Shown one piece after another: positions 26,622 to 36,359 of a DNA stretch of 64,000 nucleotides (position 1 is the first letter of the stretch; each line of letters begins with the position of its first letter). The translations under genes and the position numbers were made by a program. Origin of the DNA: an uncultured Lutibacter sp. (GTDB lineage: Bacteria; Bacteroidota; Bacteroidia; Flavobacteriales; Flavobacteriaceae); assembly GCF_947493565.1 (NCBI RefSeq), contig NZ_CANLRG010000002.1, forward strand, positions 248,001 to 312,000. The letters run 5' to 3'. The notes beneath the pieces are model-generated. The model did no database searches. It was given only the letters and a program-made list of their open reading frames with translations, and was not told the origin of the DNA.

Positions 26622-27719
26622 ATGCATAGAATTAACTTGGTAAAAATACTTTCGTTACTACTATTAACTGTAACAATTTCAGTAAATGCTCAACATGATG
26701 CTTCAACAAAAGCTCATGAAGAAACAACTCCTCAAGAGAAAGATCTTAAAACTGAAATTAAAGAATATATAGCACATCACTTGCTAGATTCTTACGATTT
26801 TACATTGTTTTCTTGGACTACAGACGCAGGTGAACATAAATATTTTAGTGCACCATTACCAGTAATTATTTACGATGGTGGTTTAAAAATATTTTCTTCT
26901 TCTAAGTTTCACCACGGAGAAACAGTAGCCGAAGTTGATGGTAACTACTACAAGTTATACCATAATAAAATATATAAAACAGATGCTGAAGGAACCATTT
27001 CTTATGATGAAGAGCATCACCCAACCAATGCAAAACCTCTAGATTTTTCTATCACCAAAAACGTTGTTTTTATTATTATAGTAGCGGTTTTAATGTTTTT
27101 TATGTTTACCCGTATGGCAAAATCATACAAAGGAAACCTGATGCCAAAAGGTATGGGTCGTATGTTAGAGCCAATAATTTTATACATAAGAGATGATATT
27201 GCGATTCCTAATATTGGTGAAAAAAAATATAAAAAATATATGGGTTACTTATTAACGGTATTTTTCTTTGTATGGATTATCAACCTATTGGGTTTAACGC
27301 CACTTGGTGTAAATGTTACTAACAATATTGCAGTTACATTAGCGTTGGCTTTAATCACTTATTTCCTAACAACATTTACCGCTAATAAAAATTATTGGAA
27401 ACATATTTTTTGGATGCCAGATGTTCCAGTATTAATGAAAATTATATTAGCTCCAATAGAGTTATTAGGAACTTTTATTAAACCTTTTGCTTTAATGATT
27501 CGTTTGTATGCAAATATTACAGCAGGTCATATTGTATTAATGAGTATTATAGGTTTAATGTTTGTGTTTAAAAGTTGGATTGGTAGTCCATTATCGTTTG
27601 GGTTAGCATTTGCACTAGCTTTATTAGAATTATTAGTAGCAGCGCTACAAGCATATATTTTCACCATGTTATCGGCATTATACTTTGGTATGGCAGTTGA
27701 AGAACATGACGATCACTAA
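26622..27719 (+). CDS. atpB: F-type ATP synthase subunit a
   Basis: This 365-residue membrane subunit forms the proton half-channels of Fo. An N-terminal cleavable signal peptide (ending VNAQ) and a periplasmic extension of about 115 residues precede the conserved core, as is usual for Bacteroidota AtpB. The essential arginine lies in the ALMIRLYANITAGHI segment. The C-terminal helix carries the conserved Gln in LVAALQAYIFTMLSALYF. It is followed by atpE, atpF, atpH, atpA and atpG. Confidence 0.95.
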   Translation: MHRINLVKILSLLLLTVTISVNAQHDASTKAHEETTPQEKDLKTEIKEYIAHHLLDSYDFTLFSWTTDAGEHKYFSAPLPVIIYDGGLKIFSSSKFHHGETVAEVDGNYYKLYHNKIYKTDAEGTISYDEEHHPTNAKPLDFSITKNVVFIIIVAVLMFFMFTRMAKSYKGNLMPKGMGRMLEPIILYIRDDIAIPNIGEKKYKKYMGYLLTVFFFVWIINLLGLTPLGVNVTNNIAVTLALALITYFLTTFTANKNYWKHIFWMPDVPVLMKIILAPIELLGTFIKPFALMIRLYANITAGHIVLMSIIGLMFVFKSWIGSPLSFGLAFALALLELLVAALQAYIFTMLSALYFGMAVEEHDDH

Positions 27720-27752
27720 AAATTGAATGTTTAATTAATTAATATATATATT

Positions 27753-27944
27753 ATGACAGGTTTAAATTTCGTAGGAGCAGGTTTAATTGTAATCGGTGCT
27801 GGTTTAGGTATCGGTAGAATTGGTGGTTCAGCAATGGACGCTATTGCACGTCAACCAGAAGCTTCTGGAAAAATCCAAACAGCGATGCTTATTGCAGCAG
27901 CACTTATTGAAGGTATTGGATTTGCTGCGTTATTTGCAGCTTAA
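27753..27944 (+). CDS. atpE: F-type ATP synthase subunit c
   Basis: This is a 63-residue hairpin of two membrane helices, with the glycine-rich first helix (GAGLIVIGAGLGIGRIGG), the polar loop RQPE and the ion-binding Glu53 in ALIEGIGFAA. The Gln and Ser/Thr ligands of sodium-type rings are not seen at the expected places, so proton coupling is more likely. Length is at the short end of normal. Confidence 0.95.
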   Translation: MTGLNFVGAGLIVIGAGLGIGRIGGSAMDAIARQPEASGKIQTAMLIAAALIEGIGFAALFAA

Positions 27945-28022
27945 GAAAAACAAGCAAATAGCTACAACGGTTGGTTGTAGCTATTGTTTAAACTATTAAT
28001 TAAAGAATAACAAAACAAAAAA

Positions 28023-28523
28023 ATGGAGAAGTTAATAGAACAATTTTCTTTAGGTTTATTTTTTTGGCAATTAATTTTATTTATTGCCTTAGTACTTTTA
28101 TTACAAAAATTTGCTTGGAAACCTATTTTAAATTCTGTAAATGAAAGAGAAAAAGGTATAAAAAATGCATTAGATGAAGCTGAAAATGCACGTAAAGAAA
28201 TGCAAAACCTAAATGCTGATAACGAGCGCATTTTAAAAGAAGCACGTGCACAACGTGATACGCTTTTAAAAGAAGCACGTGAAATGAAAGAGGGTATTAT
28301 TTCTGAAGCAAAAAATGAAGCTCAAGTACAAGCTGCTAAAATTGTTGAACAAGCGCAAGCAACTATAGAGGCTGAAAAACAAGCTGCAATTACAGATTTA
28401 AAAAATCAAGTTGCTGAATTATCAGTAGGTATTGCAGAAAAAGTAGTGAGAGGTGAATTAGCAGATAAAAACAAGCAAACTAAACTTGTTGAAGAGCTAT
28501 TAAAAGAAGTAACTATTAGTTAA
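28023..28523 (+). CDS. atpF: F-type ATP synthase subunit b
   Basis: This 166-residue protein has one N-terminal membrane helix (about 10-28) followed by a long, charged, alanine-rich coiled coil that forms the peripheral stalk. The segment after the membrane helix (KFAWKPILNSVNEREKGI) is conserved in the family. It lies directly before atpH with a 10-bp gap. Confidence 0.95.
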   Translation: MEKLIEQFSLGLFFWQLILFIALVLLLQKFAWKPILNSVNEREKGIKNALDEAENARKEMQNLNADNERILKEARAQRDTLLKEAREMKEGIISEAKNEAQVQAAKIVEQAQATIEAEKQAAITDLKNQVAELSVGIAEKVVRGELADKNKQTKLVEELLKEVTIS

Positions 28524-28533
28524 TTAATTCATA

Positions 28534-29076
28534 ATGAGCGGATCTAGAGCAGCAGTAAGATATGCAAAAGCAATATTAAGTTTTGCACTTGAACAATCAA
28601 AAGAGGTTGAAGTGAATAACGACATGTTGTTAATGGCAAATACAATTGAAGAAAGTAAAGATTTACAACTGATTTTAAGCAGTCCAGTGTTAAAATCGGA
28701 AGAAAAAAAATCAACCTTAAAAGAAGTTTTTTCTTCAAAAGTATCTGGTTTAACTATTGGCTTAATAGATCTTTTAGTTGAAAATAAAAGATTGTCTATT
28801 TTAACTGATGTAGCAAAAAAGTACACAGTTATTTATGACGAGTTAAAAGGTATTGAAGTAGCAAAAGTTACAACAGCAGTTCCTTTAACAGAAGAGTTGA
28901 ACAATAAGGTGCTTGACAAAGTAAAAGAAATTACTGGTAAAGAAGCAACCATTGAAAATATTGTAAATCCAGATATTATTGGCGGATTTATACTACGTAT
29001 TGGAGATGTTCAATACGATGCAAGTATTACAAATAAATTACAAGTATTAAAAAGACAATTTGAAAAGGTTAATTAA
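28534..29076 (+). CDS. atpH: F-type ATP synthase subunit delta
   Basis: This 180-residue stator subunit links the peripheral stalk to the F1 head. The N-terminal RAAVRYAKAILSFALEQ helix and the C-terminal NPDIIGGFILRIGDVQYDASI motif are typical of delta/OSCP. Length is normal. It lies between atpF and atpA in the canonical order. Confidence 0.95.
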   Translation: MSGSRAAVRYAKAILSFALEQSKEVEVNNDMLLMANTIEESKDLQLILSSPVLKSEEKKSTLKEVFSSKVSGLTIGLIDLLVENKRLSILTDVAKKYTVIYDELKGIEVAKVTTAVPLTEELNNKVLDKVKEITGKEATIENIVNPDIIGGFILRIGDVQYDASITNKLQVLKRQFEKVN

Positions 29077-29128
29077 CCAATTTTCAAAATGTAAATTAAA
29101 TAGATTTTAGTTTTAAAAAATATAAAAA

Positions 29129-30706
29129 ATGGCATCAATAAAACCAGCTGAAGTATCAGCGATTTTAAAACAACAATTAGCAGGGTTTGAAGCATCAGCT
29201 TCATTAGACGAAGTAGGAACAGTATTACAAGTAGGTGACGGTATTGCACGTGTATATGGTTTATCAAACGTACAATACGGTGAGTTAGTTGAGTTTGAAG
29301 ATGGATTAGAAGGAATTGTACTTAACTTGGAAGAAGACAATGTAGGAGTTGTTTTATTAGGTCATTCTATTTCAATCAAAGAAGGAGCTACAGTAAAACG
29401 TACTGAAAGAATTGCTTCATTAAAAGTTGGTGAAGGAATTGTTGGACGTGTTGTAAATACATTAGGATTTCCTATTGATGGTAAAGGTGCTATTCAAGGT
29501 GAAACTTTTGAAATGCCACTTGAGCGTAAAGCTCCAGGGGTAATTTATCGTGAACCTGTAACAGAGCCATTACAAACAGGAGTAAAGGCAGTTGATGCTA
29601 TGATTCCTGTAGGTAGAGGACAACGTGAGCTTATTATTGGTGACCGTCAAACAGGTAAATCTACTGTTGCCATTGATACTATTATCAACCAAAAAGAATT
29701 TTACGATGCAGGTGAACCAGTTTATTGTATTTATGTAGCAATCGGACAAAAAGCTTCTACAGTTGCAGGTATTGCAAATTTACTAGAAGAAAAAGGAGCT
29801 TTAGCTTATACAACAATTGTTGCTGCTAATGCATCAGATCCTGCTGCAATGCAAGTATATGCTCCAATGGCTGGTGCTGCAATTGGTGAATATTTTAGAG
29901 ATACGGGTCGTCCAGCTTTAATTGTTTATGATGATTTATCTAAACAAGCAGTTGCATACCGTGAAATTTCATTATTATTACGTCGTCCACCAGGACGTGA
30001 GGCGTATCCAGGAGATGTTTTCTACTTACATTCAAGATTGTTAGAGCGTGCTGCAAAAGTAATTAATGATGATACTATTGCTGCTCAAATGAATGATGTA
30101 CCAAATTCGTTAGAAGGCAAAGTAAAAGGAGGAGGTTCTCTAACAGCTTTACCAATTATTGAAACACAAGCTGGTGACGTTTCTGCATATATTCCAACCA
30201 ACGTAATTTCAATTACTGACGGACAAATTTTCTTAGAATCTGATTTATTTAACTCTGGGGTGCGTCCTGCTATTAACGTAGGTATTTCTGTATCTCGTGT
30301 TGGTGGTAATGCACAAATCAAATCCATGAAAAAAGTAGCAGGAACATTAAAATTAGACCAAGCGCAATATCGTGAGTTAGAAGCGTTTGCTAAGTTTGGT
30401 TCCGATTTAGATGCTGCAACTATGAATGTTATTGAAAAAGGAAAACGTAATGTGGAAATTTTGAAGCAAAATCAATCAGATCCATTTACTGTTGAAGATC
30501 AAATTGCAATTATTTATGCAGGTTCAAAAAACTTGTTAAGAAGTGTACCTGTTGAAAAAGTAAAAGAATTTGAAACTGATTACATTCAATATTTAAATGC
30601 TAAACATAGAGGAACATTAGATACGCTAAAAGCAGGTAAATTAACAGATGAAGTTATTGATACTTTAACTAGCGCGGCTAAAGAAGTTTCAGCAAAATAC
30701 GCTTAA
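29129..30706 (+). CDS. atpA: F-type ATP synthase subunit alpha
   Basis: This 525-residue F1 subunit carries a non-catalytic nucleotide site. The P-loop is [10 protein letters not shown] (about 170-180), and the family signature [14 protein letters not shown] is near 378-391. The [11 protein letters not shown] and [30 protein letters not shown] segments match alpha rather than beta. It is followed by an unusual 141-bp gap holding a palindromic repeat before atpG. Confidence 0.97.
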   Translation: MASIKPAEVSAILKQQLAGFEASASLDEVGTVLQVGDGIARVYGLSNVQYGELVEFEDGLEGIVLNLEEDNVGVVLLGHSISIKEGATVKRTERIASLKVGEGIVGRVVNTLGFPIDGKGAIQGETFEMPLERKAPGVIYREPVTEPLQTGVKAVDAMIPVGRGQRELIIGDRQTGKSTVAIDTIINQKEFYDAGEPVYCIYVAIGQKASTVAGIANLLEEKGALAYTTIVAANASDPAAMQVYAPMAGAAIGEYFRDTGRPALIVYDDLSKQAVAYREISLLLRRPPGREAYPGDVFYLHSRLLERAAKVINDDTIAAQMNDVPNSLEGKVKGGGSLTALPIIETQAGDVSAYIPTNVISITDGQIFLESDLFNSGVRPAINVGISVSRVGGNAQIKSMKKVAGTLKLDQAQYRELEAFAKFGSDLDAATMNVIEKGKRNVEILKQNQSDPFTVEDQIAIIYAGSKNLLRSVPVEKVKEFETDYIQYLNAKHRGTLDTLKAGKLTDEVIDTLTSAAKEVSAKYA

Positions 30707-30711
30707 AACTA

Positions 30712-30836
30712 TTGTCATTCCCGTAAAATCGAAGATTATGAATTCATTAATTTAAAATGTGATTCAATGAGTAAAACGGGAATCTCATGATTAGAAGCTC
30801 ATATAAAAAGATTCCGTATCAAATGCGGAATGACAA
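30712..30836. repeat. REP/MITE-like palindromic element between atpA and atpG
   Basis: The outer arms TTGTCATTCCCG (30712-30723) and GCGGAATGACAA (30825-30836) are near-perfect inverted repeats. Inside, ATTCCCGT (30717-30724) pairs with ACGGGAAT (30776-30783), and ACGGGAATCT (30776-30785) nearly pairs with AGATTCCGT (30809-30817). The element can fold into nested hairpins, carries no ORF and fills almost the whole intergenic gap. Similar GTCATTCC-ended palindromes occur as dispersed repeats in many bacteria. Other copies cannot be seen in this window. Confidence 0.7.
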
Positions 30837-30847
30837 ATTAAATTAGA

Positions 30848-31708
30848 ATGGCAAACTTAAAAGAAATACGTAACAGAATTACATCCATTGGATCAACAAT
30901 GCAAATTACCAGTGCCATGAAAATGGTATCGGCTGCAAAGTTGAAAAAAGCGCAAGATGCAATTACCCAAATGCGTCCGTATGCTAATAAGTTAACTGAA
31001 CTTTTACAAAGTTTAAGTGCTACTTTAGAAGGCGACGTTGGAGGTGTATATTCTGAACAAAGAGAAGTTTCAAAAGTACTTTTGGTTGTAATTACATCAA
31101 ATAGAGGTTTGTGTGGTGGTTTTAATTCATCGGTAATTAAAGCAGCTGTGAAAAATGTAGAGGACAATTATAAAGGAAAACAAGTTGAGCTTTTAACAAT
31201 AGGTAAAAAAGGAAACGATTTGTTATCTAAAGATTTTTCAGTTGTTGAAAATCACAATGAAATTTTTGACGATTTGACCTTTGATAACGTTGCTGCTATA
31301 GCGGAAACTATTATGACTTTATTTGCCGAAGGGAAATATGATAAAGTTGAATTGGTTTATAACCAATTTAAAAATGCCGCAACTCAAATAGAAACAATTG
31401 AACAGTTTTTACCAATTGAGCCTATTAAAGGAAACGTAAATGTAAACACAGATTATATTTTTGAGCCAGGAAAAGCTGAAATTGTTTTAGAATTAATTCC
31501 AAAGTCTTTAAAAACACAATTGTATAAAGCAATTAGAGATTCTTTTGCTTCTGAACATGGTGCTCGAATGACAGCAATGCACAAAGCAACGGATAATGCT
31601 ACTGAATTGCGTGATGATTTACTACTAACGTACAACAAAGCACGTCAGGCAGCAATTACCAATGAAATTTTAGAAATTGTTGGTGGAGCGGAAGCCCTTA
31701 ACAATTAG
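30848..31708 (+). CDS. atpG: F-type ATP synthase subunit gamma
   Basis: This 286-residue central-stalk subunit has the N-terminal coiled-coil helix (MANLKEIRNRITSIGSTMQITSAMKMVSAAKL), the SNRGLCGGFN motif and the C-terminal helix ending ARQAAITNEILEIVGGAEAL. It is the last atp gene here. The beta (atpD) and epsilon (atpC) genes are absent and, as in other Bacteroidota, presumably lie elsewhere. A terminator follows. Confidence 0.96.
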   Translation: MANLKEIRNRITSIGSTMQITSAMKMVSAAKLKKAQDAITQMRPYANKLTELLQSLSATLEGDVGGVYSEQREVSKVLLVVITSNRGLCGGFNSSVIKAAVKNVEDNYKGKQVELLTIGKKGNDLLSKDFSVVENHNEIFDDLTFDNVAAIAETIMTLFAEGKYDKVELVYNQFKNAATQIETIEQFLPIEPIKGNVNVNTDYIFEPGKAEIVLELIPKSLKTQLYKAIRDSFASEHGARMTAMHKATDNATELRDDLLLTYNKARQAAITNEILEIVGGAEALNN

Positions 31709-31791
31709 GCGGATTATTTATGAGCCAAATTTTTAACAGTATATAAGCTTTTAATATTTAGAAATAAAGATAATTATAACAAAGCATATTT

Positions 31792-31827
31792 AAAGAGTTT
31801 ATCATTTTTTGATAAACTCTTTTTTTG
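31792..31827 (+). terminator. Terminator of the atp operon
   Basis: A perfect 13-bp stem (31792-31804 with 31810-31822, T-rich loop) is followed by a T-tract, 83 bp after atpG. Confidence 0.8.
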
Positions 31828-31873
31828 TAGTTTGGTATATGATTTGATATAACTGTAGTATAAGTAAATAATT

Positions 31874-32362
31874 ATGAAAAAAATAATACACTTTATAATG
31901 TTTTTAGGAGCATCATTCCTATTTACTTTTTGTGGATCATCTAAAGGTCTTAAATTACAAAAAGAACCACCTTTTAAAGTTATATCAGCAACGTATAATT
32001 CTTGGGTTGGTGGAAAACCTAATTCTAAAGGATATACAATTTCTGTTTCCATAGATAATCCAGAAATCACCTTGGATTCTGTTTTTTTTAGAGGATTAAA
32101 ATCAGAATTTAAAGTTGAAGAATTTAAATCAAAATTGGTTTTTACAAGTCTTTTAACACAGCCAAAACCACATGATTATAATTTAGATATAGATGAGAAA
32201 AAAGAATTTGGAAATAAGCCACCTGAAGCAACGTCAAAAATCCCTTTTGAATTAAACGAAAATGAAGCAGTTGTTAGTTATACATTAAATGGTAAAATCA
32301 ATTACTTTAAAATTACTTCGTTACAAAAAACAGCAACGGTTTATATGTATTCAAAAAATTAG
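31874..32362 (+). CDS. Small lipoprotein of unknown function
   Basis: This 162-residue protein has a signal peptide and a lipobox-like FTFCGSS with Cys at about residue 20. The rest is a predicted beta-rich domain without recognisable motifs or repeats. It ends 4 bp inside the convergent oxidoreductase gene. I do not recognise the family. It is probably a periplasmic or outer-membrane lipoprotein. Confidence 0.7.
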   Translation: MKKIIHFIMFLGASFLFTFCGSSKGLKLQKEPPFKVISATYNSWVGGKPNSKGYTISVSIDNPEITLDSVFFRGLKSEFKVEEFKSKLVFTSLLTQPKPHDYNLDIDEKKEFGNKPPEATSKIPFELNENEAVVSYTLNGKINYFKITSLQKTATVYMYSKN

Positions 32363-33330
32363 TCTTCAAAATAGGTTAAATTGATTTCTTTTCTAACTAA
32401 ATCTAATAAAGAAATCAATTCAATACTATGGTTATGAGACCAAAGGTTACTTTCAATTTTACCATTATTTAAGCATTTATTGCATTCTATAATCTCATGA
32501 GTATATCCTTTTCCTAATTTTGGATATTCAAATTTTTGTTTTTTTTCATCTTTAGTTAAAGTAAAACAAACTGTTTCGTTCCAAGGATTATTTATAATAA
32601 TTTCACCCAAAGTACCACTAATTTTAGCAACCCTTTTTGAGCTTGAATTAAAACTACTAAAAAGTAGTGCTTGAGCATTTTTATAATTAAATATCATTGC
32701 TAATTGTGAATCTACTCCAGAGTCAAAATACGTTGCACTCGCCATAATTTTAATAGGATTTCCTAATAAAAAATAACTTAAAAAAATAGGATAAATTCCA
32801 ATATCTAATAGAGAGCCGCCACCTAAACTTTTGTCATGTACACGTTGGATGGTTAAAGGCGCTTTAAAGGCAAAATCAGCATTAATGTATTTTAACTCAC
32901 CAATTTCTCCAGTATCAATTCTTTTTTTTATTTCTACCATTGCAGGCATAAATCGAGTCCATAAAGCTTCCATTAAAAAGGTGTTATTTTCTTTTGAAGC
33001 ATCAATCATGCTTAGAACTTGAGTTTTATTAATAGCAAAAGGTTTTTCACATAAAACTGCCTTTTTATGTTGTAAAGCTAAAACAGTAATGGATTGGTGT
33101 AAGTTATTTGGAGTGGCAATATAAATAATTTCCACGTTTTTATCTTGGATTAACTCTAGATACGATCCATAATGTTTATTTGCATAATATTTTTTAGAAA
33201 AAGAGGCTGCTTTTGAAATATCTCTTGAAGCAACAGCTTCTAATTCAATGTCTTCAAGTAACAGTAAATCATTCGCAAATTTATGTGCAATTTTTCCTAA
33301 GCCAATAATTCCCCATTTAATTTTATTCAT
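32359..33330 (-). CDS. Gfo/Idh/MocA family oxidoreductase
   Basis: This 323-residue NAD(P)-dependent oxidoreductase has an N-terminal Rossmann fold (KWGIIGLGKIAHKFAND, residues 5-21) and the CEKPFA motif near residue 93 with the conserved catalytic Lys. The C-terminal alpha/beta dimerisation domain begins near residue 125. The family usually acts on sugars or inositols, or as dihydrodiol dehydrogenases. No sugar-pathway genes flank it, so the substrate is undetermined. Confidence 0.88.
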   Translation of the reverse strand: MNKIKWGIIGLGKIAHKFANDLLLLEDIELEAVASRDISKAASFSKKYYANKHYGSYLELIQDKNVEIIYIATPNNLHQSITVLALQHKKAVLCEKPFAINKTQVLSMIDASKENNTFLMEALWTRFMPAMVEIKKRIDTGEIGELKYINADFAFKAPLTIQRVHDKSLGGGSLLDIGIYPIFLSYFLLGNPIKIMASATYFDSGVDSQLAMIFNYKNAQALLFSSFNSSSKRVAKISGTLGEIIINNPWNETVCFTLTKDEKKQKFEYPKLGKGYTHEIIECNKCLNNGKIESNLWSHNHSIELISLLDLVRKEINLTYFED

Positions 33331-33421
33331 ATAAAAGCAGCTTTTTAGTATTAATTAGTAAATATAATTTTTTTGGCATAGAATTTGAAATTCCTTGAAC
33401 ATAACCTAAAAATAAATGAAT

Positions 33422-34342
33422 ATGAAGACTTTAAAATTACTTTTTGCAACACTGGTTTTAGGTATAACTTTTACTTCTTGTAGTATTAGAATTAATGACG
33501 ATGATGATTATTATGTTTCTTTAGAAGAAATTGTTACAGATTTTGATTTATGGTATATTGATTATAACAAAACAACAGGAAACGGTGATGTGCCATTTTT
33601 ATCGAAAGCTTTTACCATATCATTTATTAATGGAAAATTATATGCAAATAATAATTTAGTAGGTATAGGCTCTACAGGAAATGGTTATGGTATTCAAATA
33701 GGATACTACGACACCTATAATGGCTATTTAGAAGTGGATCACAATTTAGATGGTTATTACGATTTTGATGTGGTTCAAATAACGAGAGACAGAATAAAAT
33801 TAGTGGACAATTACAACAACGTAACGTATTATTTAGAAGGGTATCAAAAATATAATTTTGATTACGATCAAATATTTTATGATAATATTGAATACTTTTT
33901 ACAAGAGTATGATGCTTGGGAAAAAACATTTGTAAGCGATACAGGTGAATTAAACGAATTTGATAATGAAAACTTTTTAAGTTTTACACCAGAAAATATA
34001 ACTACTTTTTATTCATCTCAAGATCAAATTGGCACGAATGTTGCTAATATTTATTGGGACTATGTAGGTAGCTACACTGTTGCAAATGTTCAAGGATATG
34101 ACAATCTAAAAATTTTAACATTAGATTATGATTCTTATGGCAATGAAGAGTTTGAATTGAGCGTTATAAATGATGGAAAGATTAGTTTGTACCACATAGA
34201 CTCTGGAACAACCTATGAGTTTACAGGAAGAGGTTATATTCAATACTTAAAAAATAGTTCGTCAAAAGGTACTGTAAGGAATGATGAAAGAAAACGAACT
34301 AAAGTATATAGAGAAACGAAAATTAGAAGAAATTTAAAATAA
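33422..34342 (+). CDS. Lipoprotein of unknown function
   Basis: This 306-residue exported lipoprotein starts at ATG 33422 (an in-frame ATG two codons upstream is possible). The lipobox is FTSC (Cys near residue 20), followed by the acidic tract NDDDDYY. The body is rich in Tyr, Asn and Asp and seems to hold two related beta-rich halves, each ending in an EG/TGRGYxxY segment. This suggests a lipocalin-like or repeated beta fold. The last 25 residues are strongly basic. I do not recognise the family. Confidence 0.65.
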   Translation: MKTLKLLFATLVLGITFTSCSIRINDDDDYYVSLEEIVTDFDLWYIDYNKTTGNGDVPFLSKAFTISFINGKLYANNNLVGIGSTGNGYGIQIGYYDTYNGYLEVDHNLDGYYDFDVVQITRDRIKLVDNYNNVTYYLEGYQKYNFDYDQIFYDNIEYFLQEYDAWEKTFVSDTGELNEFDNENFLSFTPENITTFYSSQDQIGTNVANIYWDYVGSYTVANVQGYDNLKILTLDYDSYGNEEFELSVINDGKISLYHIDSGTTYEFTGRGYIQYLKNSSSKGTVRNDERKRTKVYRETKIRRNLK

Positions 34343-34393
34343 AGTTTGGTTAGTTGATTTTTGGTTGGTTATTTTTAATAACCAATTGATGAG

Positions 34394-34420
34394 ACCGCTC
34401 CTCCCCGGAGCGGTTTTTTT
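34394..34420 (+). terminator. Terminator after the lipoprotein gene
   Basis: A GC-rich 8-bp stem, ACCGCTCC with GGAGCGGT (34394-34401 and 34407-34414), has the loop TCCCC and is followed by a T-tract. It is one of the few GC-rich spots in the window. An AT-rich hairpin with TTGGTTATT arms lies just upstream. Confidence 0.85.
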
Positions 34421-34451
34421 GTATCTTTATATCCATAAAAAAAATTAAAAA

Positions 34452-35207
34452 ATGAATTCAAAAACAGCATTTATAACAGGAGCAACTTCTGGTATTGGAA
34501 AAGCAACTGCAGAAATTTTTGCAAAAAATAATATGAATTTAATTCTATGTGGAAGAAGACAAGATCGACTTAATGAATTAAAAGAGCAATTAGGTAAATT
34601 AACCAAAGTTATAACTTTGCAATTTGATGTAAGAGACAAAGAAGCAATTTTTAAAGCAATTAACTCTTTACCTACAGAATTTAAAACAATTGATATTTTA
34701 ATTAATAATGCAGGGAATGCCCATGGTTTAAGTACCCTACAAGATGGAAATATGGATGATTGGGATGCTATGATAGATATCAATGTAAAAGGTTTGTTAT
34801 ACGTATCTAAAGCCATCTTACCTCAAATGGTTGAAAGAAATCAAGGGTTTGTAATAAATATTGGCTCTATTGCTGGAAAAGAGGTGTATCCTAATGGAAA
34901 TGTCTATTGTGCATCAAAGTACGCTGTAAACGCTTTAAATAAGGCTATGCGATTAGATTTAAACAAACATAACATTAGAGTTGCAGCCATACATCCAGGA
35001 GCTGTAGAAACCGAGTTTTCTGAGGTACGTTTTAAAGGGGATGCTGAAAGAGCAAAAAATGTTTATGCAGGATATAAAGCATTGCAACCTGAAGATATAG
35101 CAGAGATTATTTATTTTGTTGTTACTAGACCAGCTCATGTAAATATTGAAGATTTAATAGTGTATCCTACTGCACAAGCAAGCGCAACTATTTTACATAA
35201 AGAATAG
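34452..35207 (+). CDS. SDR family oxidoreductase, YdfG-like
   Basis: This 251-residue short-chain dehydrogenase has the cofactor motif TGATSGIG (9-16), the NNAGNA motif near 89-94 and the catalytic Tyr152-x3-Lys156 in VYCASKYA. The C-terminal part (EDIAEIIYFVVTRPAHVNIEDLIVYPTAQ) matches the YdfG/serine dehydrogenase-like subgroup, which oxidises 3-hydroxy acids such as L-allo-threonine or 3-hydroxypropionate. An AlbA-like gene starts 6 bp downstream and is likely co-transcribed. Confidence 0.92.
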   Translation: MNSKTAFITGATSGIGKATAEIFAKNNMNLILCGRRQDRLNELKEQLGKLTKVITLQFDVRDKEAIFKAINSLPTEFKTIDILINNAGNAHGLSTLQDGNMDDWDAMIDINVKGLLYVSKAILPQMVERNQGFVINIGSIAGKEVYPNGNVYCASKYAVNALNKAMRLDLNKHNIRVAAIHPGAVETEFSEVRFKGDAERAKNVYAGYKALQPEDIAEIIYFVVTRPAHVNIEDLIVYPTAQASATILHKE

Positions 35208-35213
35208 TTTAAT

Positions 35214-36356
35214 ATGATTAACAAACGTCTTTTAATAAAAAACTTATTAGCTCATAACGATGAGAATAGCTTTTACGATAAAAAGCAAAAAATATCGTTA
35301 GACTCCAAAGAAGGAAAAGCAAAGTTTTTAAAACACGTTTGCGCATTATCAAACTCAAACCCTGAGAATAATTCTTATATTGTAATTGGAGTGGAAGATC
35401 AACTCAATAAAATTGAAGGTGTAGATTTTTTTGATGATAGTAAAATTCAAAATTTAATAAATTCGTATTTAGAAAATCCTCCCAAAATTCAATATGAAAA
35501 TATAGCATTTCCAACACTTCCAAGGTACAAAGTGGTGGGCTTGGTCACGATTCAACCAAATGATAAAATAACATCATTAAAAAAACCAATTTGGAAATAT
35601 GTTAGAGGAACCGTTTTTTTTAGAAGAGGAAGTAACTCAATGTCAACATTAGGGAAATTTGAATTAAAAAGTACCAATAAAGAAATAGTTGAAGCTATAG
35701 AAATTAATGCAAGTAACAATATTCAACTTACTTTAGATGGTGTTTTTGATTTTTTTAAAAGGCATAAAGAAGAATATCATCCAACCTATAAAGTTTTTAA
35801 TGAACAATTTGTGTTGTGTTGGGCTGGGAAAAAGAAAAAGGTAGATGATAAAATTTTTTACTCACGAGTTGATATTGAGCTAATTAATGAGCAAGTTCGT
35901 TTATTTTATTCGGCTTTAGACGAAGTAAAAATTGAATTCAATCATAAATCATTTATCATTACCGAGTATATTTTTTTAAGAATGCAAGATGAATTTGATT
36001 TTTATCCTTTTGAAAAAACGGTGATACATTTTAAAGAAAATGGAAAACACGACATTGTTACCGAGCTTTTATTTAAACCTCCTCAATTTAATAAAACTGA
36101 ATTGTACCATGTATTTAACAATTGCAATGCCATTTTATTAAAGCTGAAAAAAAACTTACCACTTACAGAAACGGAATTAATTGATTTAGAGGAGCTACCA
36201 ACCAACTATTTAATTTGTGTTTTAAATAAAATACCAAATGCATTGTTAAAATTAAAAGAAGCTAAAAAATATTTAAAAGAATTAGATGATAAAACAAGTT
36301 ATATAAAGTATAAGGAAGCTTTACGAGTATTACGAAAAGTTACCTATCAAAAATAA
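35214..36356 (+). CDS. AlbA_2/Schlafen-like ATP-binding domain protein
   Basis: This is a 380-residue protein. The N-terminal 140 residues match the AlbA_2 (Schlafen) domain: FLKHVCALSNSNPENNSYIVIGVED for the core strand and loop, then LINSYLENPPKIQYE, then KYVRGTVFFRRGSNS. The remaining 240 residues are helical and charged with no motif that I recognise. AlbA_2 proteins occur as regulators and in antiviral or toxin contexts, but no partner nuclease or ATPase is adjacent here. It overlaps functionally only with the upstream SDR gene by proximity. Confidence 0.75.
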   Translation: MINKRLLIKNLLAHNDENSFYDKKQKISLDSKEGKAKFLKHVCALSNSNPENNSYIVIGVEDQLNKIEGVDFFDDSKIQNLINSYLENPPKIQYENIAFPTLPRYKVVGLVTIQPNDKITSLKKPIWKYVRGTVFFRRGSNSMSTLGKFELKSTNKEIVEAIEINASNNIQLTLDGVFDFFKRHKEEYHPTYKVFNEQFVLCWAGKKKKVDDKIFYSRVDIELINEQVRLFYSALDEVKIEFNHKSFIITEYIFLRMQDEFDFYPFEKTVIHFKENGKHDIVTELLFKPPQFNKTELYHVFNNCNAILLKLKKNLPLTETELIDLEELPTNYLICVLNKIPNALLKLKEAKKYLKELDDKTSYIKYKEALRVLRKVTYQK

Positions 36357-36359
36357 CTG

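Noticed and set aside
28524-31167. Long antisense reading frames opposite atpH, atpA and atpG
   Set aside because: They mirror conserved atp genes, have low-complexity translations and lack promoters; they are shadows of the real genes.
26110-31708. Defective ATP synthase because atpD and atpC are missing
   Set aside because: Bacteroidota commonly encode beta and epsilon at another locus, and all genes present are intact.
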